DNA from: Burkholderiales bacterium
GTDB taxonomy: Bacteria; Pseudomonadota; Gammaproteobacteria; Burkholderiales; SG8-41
NCBI GenBank assembly: GCA_019635015.1
Contig: JAHCAG010000006.1
Location: 62,001 to 126,000 of the forward strand
Reading direction: 5' to 3'
Length of the DNA stretch: 64,000 bases
The notes beneath the pieces were generated by a model. It had not been told where the DNA came from, did not search any database, and saw only the letters and a program-made list of their open reading frames with translations. Within the stretch, counting starts at the first letter, position 1, and every line of letters begins with the position of its first letter. This document shows positions 1-9,170 of this stretch, piece by piece. Both the position numbers and the translations under genes were made by a program.

Positions 1-2257
1 GATCTGGTGCAACGAGGCGCAGGAACGTTATGTGCTGGCGATCGAGCCGCGGGACCTGGAGCGCTTCCGCGCGCTGTGCGAACGCGAGCGCTGTCCTTTC
101 GCGGTGGTGGGCAAGGCCACCGCCGACGGCCAGCTGCAGGTGCATGACCGCGTCTTCGGCAACAAGCCGGTCGACATGGCGATGGACGTGCTGCTTGGCA
201 AGCCGCCGAAGATGCTGCGCGACGTCAAACGCATCGTCCGCGAAGGCCAGGTCTTCGACGCGGCCGGTATCGACATCCGCGAAGCGGCCTATCGCGTGCT
301 GCGGCTGCCGGCGGTGGCCGACAAGACCTTCCTGATCAGCATCGGCGACCGCACGGTCGGCGGCATGACCGCACGCGACCAGATGGTCGGTCCCTGGCAG
401 GTGCCGGTGGCCGATGTCGCGGTGACGCTGATGGGATTCTGCACCTTCCGCGGCGAGGCGATGGCGATGGGCGAACGCACGCCGCTGGCGGTGCTCGATC
501 CGGCGGCTTCCGGCCGCATGGCGGTGGGCGAGGCGATCACCAACATCGCCGCTGCGGCGATCGGAACAATCGGCGACATCAAGCTGTCGGCGAACTGGAT
601 GGCCGCAGCCGGCCACGGCGGCGAGGATGCGGCGCTGTTCGACACCGTGCACGCGGTGGCGATGGAGCTGTGCCCGCGGCTGGGCATCAGCATTCCGGTG
701 GGCAAGGATTCGCTGTCGATGAAAACCACCTGGAACGAAGGCGCAACGCGCAAGGAAGTGGTCGCACCGCTGTCGCTGATCGTCTCGGCCTTCGCGCCGG
801 TGAGCGACGCCCGCCGCACGCTGACGCCGCAACTGCGCACGGATTGCGGCGAAACCGAGCTGCTGCTGATCGATCTCGGCCGCGGCCGCAACCGCCTGGG
901 TGCTTCGGCGCTGGCGCAGGTCTACGACGCGACCGGCGACCGGGTGCCCGACGTCGTCAGCGCCGACGACCTGAAGGCGTTTTTCGCGGTGATCCAGAAG
1001 CTGAACGCGGACGGACTGCTGCTGGCCTACCACGACCGTTCCGACGGCGGCCTGCTGGCGTCGGTCTGCGAAATGCTGTTCGCTTCGCGCTGCGGCGCCT
1101 GGCTCGATCTTTATGGCGACGCCGCGGCGGGACTGTTCAGCGAGGAGCTCGGCGCCGTGCTGCAGGTCCGCCTGGACGATCGTGAAGCGGTGCTGGAGAT
1201 CCTTGCCGAGGCCGGCCTCGGTGAATGCAGCACCGTCATCGGTGAAGTCGGCGACAAGGACCGGCTGCTGGTGCGCGTCGACGGTGCGATCGTGCTCGAC
1301 GAATCACGCACCGACCTGCACCGCGCCTGGTCGGAGACCAGCTACCGCATGCAGCAGCTCCGTGACAACCCGGAAAGCGCACAGCAGGAATACGACCGCA
1401 TACTCGACGCCGCCGATCCCGGCATTGCCCCGAAACTGTCCTTCGATCCCGCCGAAGATATCGCCGCGCCTTTCATCGCGAAGGGCGCGCGACCGCGGAT
1501 GGCGATCCTGCGCGAGCAGGGCGTCAACGGCCAGGTCGAGATGGCAGCGGCTTTTGATCGCGCCGGATTCGAGACGGTTGATGTGCACATGAGCGACATC
1601 ATTGCCGGCCGCGTCAGCCTCGGTGACTTCAAGGGTGTAGCCGCCTGCGGCGGTTTTTCCTACGGCGACGTGCTCGGCGCCGGCGAGGGCTGGGCGAAGT
1701 CGATCCTGTTCAACCCGCGCGCCCGCGACGGGTTCGAAGCCTTCTTCCGGCGCGGCGACAGCTTTGCGCTGGGCGTCTGCAACGGCTGCCAGATGATGAG
1801 CAACCTGCGGGAACTGATTCCCGGCGCGGAGCACTGGCCGCATTTCGTGCGCAACCGCTCCGAGCAGTTCGAGGCGCGTTTCGTGACGCTGGAAGTGCAG
1901 CATTCGCCGTCGCTGTTTTTCGAAGGCATGGCGGGCAGCCGCATTCCGGTGGCAGTGGCCCACGGCGAAGGTTACGCCGAGTTCGTGGATGCCGCCGCGC
2001 TGCAGGCGGCGCAACCGCTGGTGGCGCTGCGCTATGTCGATAACCGCGGCGCAGCGACCGAGGTGTATCCCCTCAATCCCAACGGTTCGCCCCAGGGCAT
2101 CACCGGCCTGACTACGGCGGACGGCCGCTTCACGATTCTGATGCCGCATCCCGAACGCGTATTCCGCACGGCGCAGAACTCCTGGCATCCGGCCGGCTGG
2201 CCAGACGACGGCCCGTGGCTGCGCATGTTCCGCAACGCACGGCGCCGGATCGGCTGA
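1..2257 (+). CDS. purL: Phosphoribosylformylglycinamidine synthase, C-terminal part (5' truncated)
   Basis: Converts FGAR plus glutamine and ATP to FGAM in de novo purine synthesis, in the cytoplasm. The frame is open from base 2 (it reads [14 protein letters not shown]...), so the gene runs off the left edge and about 750 of the roughly 1300 residues of the long single-chain proteobacterial PurL are present. Visible parts are the second AIR-synthase-like ATP-binding half ([21 protein letters not shown]) and the C-terminal class I glutamine amidotransferase domain from [12 protein letters not shown] onward. That domain has the nucleophile Cys in GVCNGCQ and the His/Glu pair in PHPERVF near the C terminus. 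The first GTG inside the window (base 32) is not the true start. Confidence 0.97.
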   Translation, partial: IWCNEAQERYVLAIEPRDLERFRALCERERCPFAVVGKATADGQLQVHDRVFGNKPVDMAMDVLLGKPPKMLRDVKRIVREGQVFDAAGIDIREAAYRVLRLPAVADKTFLISIGDRTVGGMTARDQMVGPWQVPVADVAVTLMGFCTFRGEAMAMGERTPLAVLDPAASGRMAVGEAITNIAAAAIGTIGDIKLSANWMAAAGHGGEDAALFDTVHAVAMELCPRLGISIPVGKDSLSMKTTWNEGATRKEVVAPLSLIVSAFAPVSDARRTLTPQLRTDCGETELLLIDLGRGRNRLGASALAQVYDATGDRVPDVVSADDLKAFFAVIQKLNADGLLLAYHDRSDGGLLASVCEMLFASRCGAWLDLYGDAAAGLFSEELGAVLQVRLDDREAVLEILAEAGLGECSTVIGEVGDKDRLLVRVDGAIVLDESRTDLHRAWSETSYRMQQLRDNPESAQQEYDRILDAADPGIAPKLSFDPAEDIAAPFIAKGARPRMAILREQGVNGQVEMAAAFDRAGFETVDVHMSDIIAGRVSLGDFKGVAACGGFSYGDVLGAGEGWAKSILFNPRARDGFEAFFRRGDSFALGVCNGCQMMSNLRELIPGAEHWPHFVRNRSEQFEARFVTLEVQHSPSLFFEGMAGSRIPVAVAHGEGYAEFVDAAALQAAQPLVALRYVDNRGAATEVYPLNPNGSPQGITGLTTADGRFTILMPHPERVFRTAQNSWHPAGWPDDGPWLRMFRNARRRIG

Positions 2258-2265
2258 ACTGCAGC

Positions 2266-2652
2266 ATGTCCGCGCCGCTGAAAACCGACGCGCCGTTCTA
2301 TACCGAGGAAGAGCTGGACCGGCTGGAACTGTCCGACCCTGTTGCCGCACTGCGCATTGCGAGGGAGCAGGCGCAACTCCGCCGGCAGCTCGCCACACAG
2401 CCGCCGGCAGGAGCGGAAACTGCCGCACCGGATGCAGCGGGCCTCGAAGCCGTCCTTGCCGAAGCGCGGCAGATACTGCGGCGTGATGGCGGCGACATCG
2501 AGTTTGTTTCAGTGGAAAATTCCGTGCTGACGGTACGCCTCAAGGGCAGTTGCAGCGGCTGCCCGCGGGCACCGCTGGATCTCAAACAGGTGGTGGAGGC
2601 GCTGGTGCGGCGCCGTTATCCGCAGATCACGGAAGTGCGCAATCAGTACTGA
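2266..2652 (+). CDS. NifU-like (Nfu) C-terminal domain protein
   Basis: A 128-residue protein starting at ATG 2266, eight bases after the purL stop; an upstream in-frame start at 2215 would overlap purL and add residues that fit no domain. The first ~70 residues are low-complexity and Ala/Gln/Arg-rich. Residues ~70-128 match the Nfu domain that holds or transfers Fe-S clusters, including IEFVSVENSVLTVRLKGSC and the CSGCP metal-binding Cys pair. Its partner protein is unknown. No clear Shine-Dalgarno precedes the ATG, so translation may be coupled to purL. Confidence 0.8.
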   Translation: MSAPLKTDAPFYTEEELDRLELSDPVAALRIAREQAQLRRQLATQPPAGAETAAPDAAGLEAVLAEARQILRRDGGDIEFVSVENSVLTVRLKGSCSGCPRAPLDLKQVVEALVRRRYPQITEVRNQY

Positions 2653-2676
2653 TTTTCCGCGCGCCTGCTCTGGCGC

Positions 2677-3660
2677 CTATTCGGTAAAGCCGATGGTCTT
2701 GATCAGTTTTGCGTAACGCGCCAGCTCGGCCTTGATGTGTTCGGCCAGTTGACGCGGCGTGCTGCCTTCCGGCTCGTAACCGACTTTCATCATCCGTTCC
2801 TGCGATTCCTTCGCCTGGGTCACCGCAACCACGGCTGCATTCAAACGCTCGATGATCGAAGCCGGTGTGCCGCGAGGCACAGTGAGGCCGTACCAGGGCG
2901 TCATCTCGTAACCCTTGAGCCCGCTTTCGGCAATGGTCGGGATTTTCGGATCCAGGATGGATCGCTTGGCGCTGGTCACCGCAATGATCCTCAGCTTCTT
3001 TGTGGTGACGAAGGTCGACAGTGCCGACAGGCTGCCGAAGGTCATCGTGGTCTCGCCGCTCAGCACCGAGGTGATGGCCGTGTTGCCGCCTTTGTAAGGC
3101 ACATGCAGGATGTCGAGGCCCGCCAGCACCTTGAACTGTTCCCCGGAAAAGTGCGTGCCGGTACCGGCGCCGGCCGAAGCGAAGGTCATCTGTCCCGGCC
3201 TTGCCTTGGCCAGCGCAATGATCTGTTTCACCGTGGTCGCCGGCAGCGAGGGATGCACGGCGAGCGCGAAGGACTGGGTCGCCAGCAGCGACACCGGCTC
3301 GAAATCGCGTTGCGGGTCATAACCCAGTTTCGGCCGCAGGTTCGGCAGCAGCGCATAAGTCGTGTGGCTGGTGATCAGCAGGGTATAACCGTCGGCAGCC
3401 GAGCGGGCAACGTGTTCGGCGCCGATGGCCGTGCTGCCGCCGGCACGATTGTCGACGACCACTTGTTGCCCGAGCCGCTTGCCGAGCTCATCGGCGATGA
3501 TGCGGCCGATGATGTCATTGCCGCCGCCTGGCGGGTAGGGGATCACGACGCGCACCGCGCGCGACGGATAGGCTGCGGAAGTCTGTGCCACGGCCTGTGC
3601 CGCGCAGAGCAGTGCGATCGCGGCTGTACCACAGGCCACGGCTGATTTTCGGTGAAGCAT
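2677..3660 (-). CDS. Bug-family tripartite tricarboxylate transporter substrate-binding protein
   Basis: A 327-residue periplasmic receptor with a Sec signal peptide (positive start, AAIALLCAAQAVAQ, cleavage near residue 26). It then shows the Bug/TctC hallmarks: YPSRAVRVVIPYPPGGGND, VVVDNRAGG, ADGYTLL, and a mid-protein AGTGTHFSGEQF. Family members bind small carboxylates or amides and normally hand them to a TctA/TctB pair, which is absent here. The start has GGGAG seven bases upstream. It is divergent from the amidase at 3821 with a ~160-bp shared intergenic region, so the two may be co-regulated. The ligand cannot be read from sequence. Confidence 0.93.
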   Translation of the reverse strand: MLHRKSAVACGTAAIALLCAAQAVAQTSAAYPSRAVRVVIPYPPGGGNDIIGRIIADELGKRLGQQVVVDNRAGGSTAIGAEHVARSAADGYTLLITSHTTYALLPNLRPKLGYDPQRDFEPVSLLATQSFALAVHPSLPATTVKQIIALAKARPGQMTFASAGAGTGTHFSGEQFKVLAGLDILHVPYKGGNTAITSVLSGETTMTFGSLSALSTFVTTKKLRIIAVTSAKRSILDPKIPTIAESGLKGYEMTPWYGLTVPRGTPASIIERLNAAVVAVTQAKESQERMMKVGYEPEGSTPRQLAEHIKAELARYAKLIKTIGFTE

Positions 3661-3820
3661 GGTGGATCTCCCTGGAAACGAGGGCCTGAAGATACGACAT
3701 TACGCAGAACCGCAGGCTTTGTCGTCCACTTTATGTGACTATCCGGACAACTGGCACGCAGGAAGCGCACGTGATATAGAAATGGCCAGACTGAAATTTC
3801 CAGGACTTGCAAGGAAGGAC

Positions 3821-5272
3821 ATGGCCGACACCAGCGACGAGATTGTTTTCATGACCGCGACGGAACAGTCGCGCCTGATCCGCGAACGCAAGCTGTCGCC
3901 GGTTGAACTGCTGCGCGCCAGCCTGTCGCGCATCGAACGCTGGAATCCCGTGCTGCGCGCCTACATCACCGTGCTGGCCGACAGGGCACTGGCCAGGGCC
4001 AAAGCGGCCGAGAGCGAGATCGCCGCCGGACGCTGGCGCGGGCCGCTCCACGGGCTGCCTTTCGGTGTGAAGGACCAGCTCAATACCCGTGGCGTCAGAA
4101 CGACGCTGGGGTCGCGGCTGCTGGCCGACAACGTTCCCGATCATGATGCCGCCGTCATCGAGCGCCTGGAAAACGCCGGTGCAATCCTGATCGGCAAGGA
4201 AAACCTGCATGAATTCGGCAAGGGCGGCACCATCGACTTCGCCTACGGCCAGCCGCGCAATCCCTGGAACATCAAACACAATCCGGCCAGTTCCTCGAGC
4301 GGATCGGGCATCGCACCGGCCGCAGGATTCACTTCCGCCTCGCTGGGCGAGGACACCGGCGGCTCCATCCGCAGCCCGGCGGCCGCCAACGGCATTGTCG
4401 GCCTGCGGCCGACCTTCGGCCGCGTCAGCCGCCATGGCGGCGTGATGTACGGCTGGACCGCGGACACCATCGGTCCCCTGACTCGCACGGTCGCCGACAA
4501 TGCGCTGTTTCTGCAGGGGATCGCAGGCCACGATCCGCGCGATGCGCTGAGCAGCACACGGCCGGTGCCCGATTACCTGCAATCCCTCAGCGGGGATCTG
4601 CGCGGTCTGAAGGTGGGCGTGGTGCGCGAACTTTGCTGGCCCGAAGGCGCCCATGCGGAAGTGATGACAGCGATGCGCGAGGCAGTCAAGGTGCTGTCCG
4701 GACTTGGCGCAGAGGTATCGGAGGTGTCGCTGCCCAGGGCGAAATACGCGGTACCGCTGCAGCTGCTGACCTCGGATTCGGACATCGCGGCGATGATGCT
4801 CAAGCGCTGGCTGCGCGGGCACTGGCACGAACTCGACAACGGCACGCGTACACGCCTCGCCGCCGGCGCGCTGATTCCCGCTGCGGTGTATCACCGCGCG
4901 ATGCGGGCGAGGGCGCTGGTGCGCAACGAAGTGCTGGCAGTGCTGCGTCAGTGCGACGTGCTCGTCTGCCCGACCAGCCTGAACCCGCCGGGTCTGATCG
5001 AGGCCACGCGGGAAACCGTCGACTCGGCGGAAGCGATGAAAATGAAGGTGCTGCTGCGGCGGATATCGACCTATCCTTTCAGCATGGCCAACGTCCCGGC
5101 GCTGGCGCTGCCGATGGGCTTCAGCAGCAAGGGCTTGCCGCTGTCGCTGCAGATCGCGGGTCGTCCCTTTGATGAGCCCATGGTATTTCGTGTCGGCCAT
5201 GCCTATGAACAGGCCACGTCCTGGCACAAGCGCCATCCCGATCTGTCGGTCACCGCCGCTGCGGCGGCCTGA
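3821..5272 (+). CDS. Amidase-signature hydrolase (GatA/AtzE-like)
   Basis: A 483-residue amidase-signature enzyme that hydrolyses C-N amide bonds by a Ser-cisSer-Lys triad. Lys84 lies in GLPFGVKDQLNT, the cis-Ser in the SSSSGSG loop near residue 160, and the nucleophile near Ser182 in EDTGGSIRSPAAANGIVG. The start at 3821 is chosen because AAGGAAGG sits just upstream; an in-frame ATG at 3659 would cover the divergent promoter region. Twelve bases after its stop comes a 64-residue GatC/AtzG-like protein and no gatB, so this is unlikely to be a tRNA amidotransferase and resembles the AtzE-AtzG arrangement of cyanurate catabolism. The substrate is unknown. Confidence 0.9.
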   Translation: MADTSDEIVFMTATEQSRLIRERKLSPVELLRASLSRIERWNPVLRAYITVLADRALARAKAAESEIAAGRWRGPLHGLPFGVKDQLNTRGVRTTLGSRLLADNVPDHDAAVIERLENAGAILIGKENLHEFGKGGTIDFAYGQPRNPWNIKHNPASSSSGSGIAPAAGFTSASLGEDTGGSIRSPAAANGIVGLRPTFGRVSRHGGVMYGWTADTIGPLTRTVADNALFLQGIAGHDPRDALSSTRPVPDYLQSLSGDLRGLKVGVVRELCWPEGAHAEVMTAMREAVKVLSGLGAEVSEVSLPRAKYAVPLQLLTSDSDIAAMMLKRWLRGHWHELDNGTRTRLAAGALIPAAVYHRAMRARALVRNEVLAVLRQCDVLVCPTSLNPPGLIEATRETVDSAEAMKMKVLLRRISTYPFSMANVPALALPMGFSSKGLPLSLQIAGRPFDEPMVFRVGHAYEQATSWHKRHPDLSVTAAAAA

Positions 5273-5284
5273 AGGAGAACAAGG

Positions 5285-5479
5285 ATGCTGACACGAGAAC
5301 AGACGCTTGCCCTGGCACGTATCGCCGATCTCGACATTCCCGAGGAGGACCTCGACAATGTCACACTGCGGCTGTCGGCGCTGCTCGAATCCATGAACGA
5401 GATCGAGGCCGAACTGGGCGTCGAGATGGATGCCGTCGAGCCTTTGCCTCCGGTGTTTCCGCGCGAAGATTTCGAATGA
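5285..5479 (+). CDS. GatC/AtzG-like small amidase partner
   Basis: A 64-residue protein starting at ATG 5285 behind a strong AAGGAGAAC ribosome-binding site. The N-terminal LTREQTLALARIADLDIPEED, the central LSALLESMNEIE helix and the C-terminal PLPPVFPREDFE follow the GatC/AtzG pattern, in which two helices and an extended tail wrap around the amidase. Known partners of this size (AtzG, GatC) stabilise the amidase subunit. Pairing with the upstream amidase is inferred from adjacency and family. Confidence 0.75.
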   Translation: MLTREQTLALARIADLDIPEEDLDNVTLRLSALLESMNEIEAELGVEMDAVEPLPPVFPREDFE

Positions 5480-5564
5480 GCGCAAAGTTGCCCATGTGGC
5501 AGGAAATTTGCTTTATCCATCGGGCCCGGCAATGCCGGCCCCGAAACATGAACTGGAGAATGTC

Positions 5565-6548
5565 ATGATCCATGCGCTGCAGAAATACCTCATATCCGTG
5601 CCGGTGATCGCGCTTGGCGCAGCCGTGCTGCCGGTCTCGGCGCAGCAGGCGGCCGATTACCCCAATCGTCCGATCCGCCTCGTGGTTTCCGCAGCTCCCG
5701 GCGGCAGCAGCGACGGTGCTGCACGCGTCATCGCGCAACGCCTGAACGAACTGTGGAAACAGCAGATTGTCGTAGACAACCGCGGCGGTGCCGGCGGCGT
5801 GATCGGTGCGGGCCTGGTGGCGAAATCCGAGCCTGACGGCTACACCATCGGCATTGTTTCGCTGCGTTTTTCGGTCAATCCGAGTCTGCTGAAAATGCCT
5901 TTTGATCCGCTCAAGGATTTCGAATTCCTGACCATGAACGGTGCCGTCGGCAACGTGCTGGTCGTCAACGTCAAGTCGCCGCTGACCTCGGTCAAGGAGC
6001 TGATCGCGCAGGCGAAGGAAAAACCGGGCCAGTTGACCTTCGCCTCCTCCGGCATTGGCGGTGCTCCGCACCTTGCTGGTGAATTCTTTGCACAACAAAC
6101 GGGCATCAAGCTGACCCACATCGCTTACAAGGGCGGCGGCCCGGCAGTGGCCGACCTGCTGGGCAACAACGTGAGCATGAGCTTTGCATCGATGACCTCG
6201 GCGTTGCCGCACATCAAGGGCAACCGGCTGCGTGCCCTTGCCGTGGGCGCCAAGACCCGGTCCGCCCAGTTGCCTGAAGTGCCGACCATGCGGGAAGCCG
6301 GTGCGGGCGACCTCTATGTGCTCGATTGGCAGGGCATGCTGGCGCCGTCCGGCATTTCGAAACCGGTGACGGCCAAACTTTCGACCACCATCCGCGGCGT
6401 GCTGAAGGAACCGGAAACCACCCGGCGCTTCGAAGCCATGGGCCTCGACGTGATGGCGACATCCGGCGAGGAGTTCCGCCAGCTGGTGGCCAGCGACATC
6501 AAGCGCTGGGCCAGGGTGGTGAAGGAAGCCAACATCAAGGCCGACTGA
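5565..6548 (+). CDS. Bug-family tripartite tricarboxylate transporter substrate-binding protein
   Basis: A 327-residue periplasmic receptor. The start at ATG 5565 has GGAG eight bases upstream and begins directly with a signal peptide (LISVPVIALGAAVLPVSAQQ). The receptor core follows: YPNRPIRLVVSAAPGGSSD, IVVDNRGGAGGVIGAG, PDGYTIGIVS, GIGGAPHLAGEFF. It lies 85 bases after the GatC-like gene in the same direction and is closed by a strong hairpin terminator at 6573, so amidase, partner and receptor may form one unit. The receptor may bring in the amide substrate; that is inference. Confidence 0.93.
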   Translation: MIHALQKYLISVPVIALGAAVLPVSAQQAADYPNRPIRLVVSAAPGGSSDGAARVIAQRLNELWKQQIVVDNRGGAGGVIGAGLVAKSEPDGYTIGIVSLRFSVNPSLLKMPFDPLKDFEFLTMNGAVGNVLVVNVKSPLTSVKELIAQAKEKPGQLTFASSGIGGAPHLAGEFFAQQTGIKLTHIAYKGGGPAVADLLGNNVSMSFASMTSALPHIKGNRLRALAVGAKTRSAQLPEVPTMREAGAGDLYVLDWQGMLAPSGISKPVTAKLSTTIRGVLKEPETTRRFEAMGLDVMATSGEEFRQLVASDIKRWARVVKEANIKAD

Positions 6549-6572
6549 AAGCGCGTCCTTTTTCACGCAGCA

Positions 6573-6604
6573 CCGGGCCGCATCCGCGGCCCGGTTTTCA
6601 TTTT
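6573..6604 (+). terminator. Rho-independent terminator after Bug receptor
   Basis: A 9-bp perfect GC stem (CCGGGCCGC / GCGGCCCGG, loop ATCC) is followed by TTTTCATTTT. It ends the transcript of the receptor at 5565 and precedes the asparaginase-family gene. Confidence 0.85.
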
Positions 6605-6628
6605 GACTCTTTGATCCGCTTTTCATCC

Positions 6629-7624
6629 ATGAAAAAACCCGTAATCTGCATCGTCGGCACCGGCGGCACCATCGCTTCCCGTTACGACGCCAAACTCGGC
6701 GGGCATGTATCGGCTGCCACCGCAGCCGATCTGGTTGCCGCCGTGCCCGAACTGGAAAAAATCGCTGATATCCGTGTCATCGAGCATTCCAACATCAACA
6801 GCGCATTGATGGACACGCCGACAGCTTTTGGCCTGCGCGACACCCTGCGCAAGGCACTGGCGGACGATGCGGTCGCCGGCGCGGTGGTGACCCATGGCAC
6901 GGCGACGCTGGAGGAGTCCGCCTACCTGATGGACCTGACCCTGGGCTCGGACAAGCCGGTGGTGTTCACCGGCGCACAGCGCAACGCCGATGAAAAGGAT
7001 CCGGACGGTCCACGCAACCTGCTGTATGCGGCGATGATTGCCGCCGACCCCGAAGCACGCAACCGCGGTGTCATGGTGGCGCTGGCCGGACAGATATTCG
7101 CCGCCCGTGACGTGACCAAGGTCAATCCGGAAGTCGTGACCTGTTTCGGCGCGCGTGATGGCGGACCGATCGGTGCCGTCTCGAAATACAGCGGCGTCGA
7201 TTTTTTTGCGATGCCTCAGCGCCGCATCCATCTTGAAGTGGATCACGTGAAACCCGAAGTGCCCATCATCAAGATGGTGCAGGGCGGCAGCGATCTGCTG
7301 TTCCGTGCCTGCGTGCAGGCGAAGGTGGACGGCATCGTGCTCGAGGGCAGCGGCGGCGGCAACGTCAATGCGCCGTATTACGCCGGTGTCTGTGCCGCAA
7401 TCGATGCGGGCATTCCCGTGGTTGCCGGGTTGCGCCTTGTTTCGGGCGCGCCGCATGCCGGCAAGGGTTACCCCGGTTCCTTCCAGAGCCTGGTGGCCAA
7501 GGGAGCGATCCCGGCCGGCTACTTGAGCGGACTCAAGGCGCGTCTGCTGCTGATGGTGGCGCTGGCAAAAACGCAGGATCGCGCCGAGCTGCTGGGGATT
7601 TTCAGGCGTGCCGGTGGCGGCTGA
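6629..7624 (+). CDS. L-asparaginase/glutaminase-family amidohydrolase with altered active site
   Basis: A 331-residue cytoplasmic protein (no signal peptide) from ATG 6629. Family features are the nucleophile Thr14 in VGTGGTIASR, the second threonine motif VTHGTATLEESAYL and the lysine in RDVTK (Lys164). In characterised type I/II asparaginases the second motif reads THGTDT and its Asp (Asp90 in E. coli AnsB) pairs with the Thr; here residue 92 is Ala (codon GCG at 6902). The rest of the fold is intact, including FTGAQRNADEKDPDGPRNL. It may be an active enzyme of different specificity or a weak one. It stands alone between a terminator and a convergent gene. Confidence 0.85.
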   Translation: MKKPVICIVGTGGTIASRYDAKLGGHVSAATAADLVAAVPELEKIADIRVIEHSNINSALMDTPTAFGLRDTLRKALADDAVAGAVVTHGTATLEESAYLMDLTLGSDKPVVFTGAQRNADEKDPDGPRNLLYAAMIAADPEARNRGVMVALAGQIFAARDVTKVNPEVVTCFGARDGGPIGAVSKYSGVDFFAMPQRRIHLEVDHVKPEVPIIKMVQGGSDLLFRACVQAKVDGIVLEGSGGGNVNAPYYAGVCAAIDAGIPVVAGLRLVSGAPHAGKGYPGSFQSLVAKGAIPAGYLSGLKARLLLMVALAKTQDRAELLGIFRRAGGG

Positions 7625-7636
7625 GGCCGCCGCGGT

Positions 7637-8605
7637 TCAGAGGCGTACTGCTTCGCCGGTACGGATCGAGGTGATGATGGCTTCGAAGGAGGCGATGGTA
7701 TCGATCATTTCCGTCGTCGTGATCGGGTAGGGGGCAACACCGCTCACGGCGTCGGCAAAAGCGTCGATTTCCGCCAGCACCGAGTCGATTTTCGGGAAAT
7801 CCTTCACTTCGGTTTTTCCGCCCTTGAGGCGGATGATGGTGCGCGTCTCGTCCAGCGCTTCAACCGAACCTTCGTCACCGAAAACATGTACGCGGAAATA
7901 CAGCGGCGAGGCACGTACCGCGCCGAGGAAGCCGCTGATACCGTTTTTGAAACGGAACAGAGCGGACACCGTGTCGCGCGGATCGGCGCCCTCGCGGTGC
8001 GAGATGAATTGCGCGGTGATTTTTTCCGCGGGCCCGGCGACATTCGCAAAAGCATCGAGAATGTGAATGCCGGTGCCTGTCATGCCCGCTCCCGGCGTCT
8101 CCGCCGGCAGGTCGCGCCAGGGTGCGAAAAACTTGCTTGAGTGCTCGTTTGAGTAATGCCCTTCGACATGCATGATGCGGCCCAGTGCGCCGCTGGTAAT
8201 CACGCGGCGCAGCTCCGTGCAGGACGGCCAGAAACGCTTGTTCTGGCCGACACCCAGCGGCACGCCGGCTTTTTTGCAGGCCGCCACCGCGCGTTCGGCG
8301 TCCGCCCGTGTCAGCGACAGCGGCTTTTCGCAGAACACCGCCTTGCCTGCAGCGGCGACCTGCATCACCTGGCTGCAATGCAGTGAATGCGGTGTTGCCA
8401 GCACGACAGCCTGTACTTCAGGATCGGCGAGCGCTTCCTCGAGCGTGGCCGACAGCCTGAAGCCTTTTGACTTCGCGTAGTCACGCGTCGCCTCCAGTTC
8501 CTGTGTGACGCCATGCACGAAGCGGAGTTTCCGGCTCTTGCCCTGCACCGCATCAGCGATGCTCTTGCCCCACCAGCCGAGACCTACAATCGCTGCATTG
8601 ATCAT
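7637..8605 (-). CDS. Gfo/Idh/MocA-family oxidoreductase
   Basis: A 322-residue NAD(P)-dependent dehydrogenase. It has an N-terminal Rossmann fold (AAIVGLGWWGKSIADAV) and the family's EKP motif (FCEKPLSLTRADAERAV, catalytic Lys), followed by the C-terminal alpha/beta substrate domain. The family oxidises sugars, inositols, dihydrodiols and similar alcohols. It is the last gene of a minus-strand run with the flavin monooxygenase pair. Its 5' leader is AT-rich and carries the recurrent CAAATACTTATG motif; no clear Shine-Dalgarno is seen. It resembles the product of 10372 (shared WWGK and EKPLS...TRAD), suggesting paralogues. Confidence 0.9.
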   Translation of the reverse strand: MINAAIVGLGWWGKSIADAVQGKSRKLRFVHGVTQELEATRDYAKSKGFRLSATLEEALADPEVQAVVLATPHSLHCSQVMQVAAAGKAVFCEKPLSLTRADAERAVAACKKAGVPLGVGQNKRFWPSCTELRRVITSGALGRIMHVEGHYSNEHSSKFFAPWRDLPAETPGAGMTGTGIHILDAFANVAGPAEKITAQFISHREGADPRDTVSALFRFKNGISGFLGAVRASPLYFRVHVFGDEGSVEALDETRTIIRLKGGKTEVKDFPKIDSVLAEIDAFADAVSGVAPYPITTTEMIDTIASFEAIITSIRTGEAVRL

Positions 8606-8619
8606 AAAATTACCAATAT

Positions 8620-8636
8620 AATCAAATACTTATGAA
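8620..8636 (-). repeat. AT-rich boundary motif, copy 1
   Basis: AATCAAATACTTATGAA on the plus strand is identical over 17 bases to the copy at 30968. It lies in the 5' leader of the minus-strand oxidoreductase, about 15-30 bases before its ATG. Confidence 0.55.
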
Positions 8637-8651
8637 TTAATTGCCTTGTAA

Positions 8652-9167
8652 TTAAGGAATGTCGATGGCATTCATCGCGACATAACGACCGCGGAAATAA
8701 CCCAGGGCATCGTGCTCGGCATAACGGTACTGCAGCACCTGGCCGATGAAAATGACGTGATCACCGGCGTAGTGGCGCGCTTCGGTGCGGCATTCAAACT
8801 GCGCCGCGGATCCATCGAGCAGGGGCATGCCCTGTGCGCCGAAGCCATGGGCGATGCCCTCGAATTTTTTCGGAACCGGTTTCGAAAAGCGCTGCGACAG
8901 CGCGATCTGGTCGCGCGCCAGCACGTTGATCGCGAAATGCGTGGCCTGCAGGAAGTTCGGCAAGTTCGGCGAGCGCAGCGACAGGCTCCACAGCACCAGC
9001 GGCGGCGACAGCGACACCGAACTGAAGGAGTTGGCGGTCAGCCCGATCGGCTCGCCTTCGGCAGTGCGGGTGGTGACGATGGTGACGCCGGTGGCGAACA
9101 GCCCCAGCGCATTGCGGAAATCGCGCGGATCGAAACCCGGGCTGGCCGGAGCGGGTGATTCGGACAT
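8652..9167 (-). CDS. Flavin reductase (HpaC/HsaB-type), partner of two-component monooxygenase
   Basis: A 171-residue flavin-reductase-domain protein. FATGVTIVTTRTAEGEPIG, LTANSFSSVSLSPPLVLWSL and FAINVLARDQIALSQ are the usual FMN-binding signatures. It supplies reduced flavin to an oxygenase. The ATG lies three bases after the stop of the upstream acyl-CoA-dehydrogenase-type oxygenase, so the pair is translationally linked and probably forms one two-component monooxygenase, as in HsaA/HsaB or HpaB/HpaC. The organic substrate is not evident. Confidence 0.9.
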   Translation of the reverse strand: MSESPAPASPGFDPRDFRNALGLFATGVTIVTTRTAEGEPIGLTANSFSSVSLSPPLVLWSLSLRSPNLPNFLQATHFAINVLARDQIALSQRFSKPVPKKFEGIAHGFGAQGMPLLDGSAAQFECRTEARHYAGDHVIFIGQVLQYRYAEHDALGYFRGRYVAMNAIDIP

Positions 9168-9170
9168 GGC

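Noticed and set aside
3731..5485. Long minus-strand open frame (584 codons) opposite the amidase
   Set aside because: Composition-driven shadow of a GC-rich gene; no motif, and the plus strand has a clear amidase.
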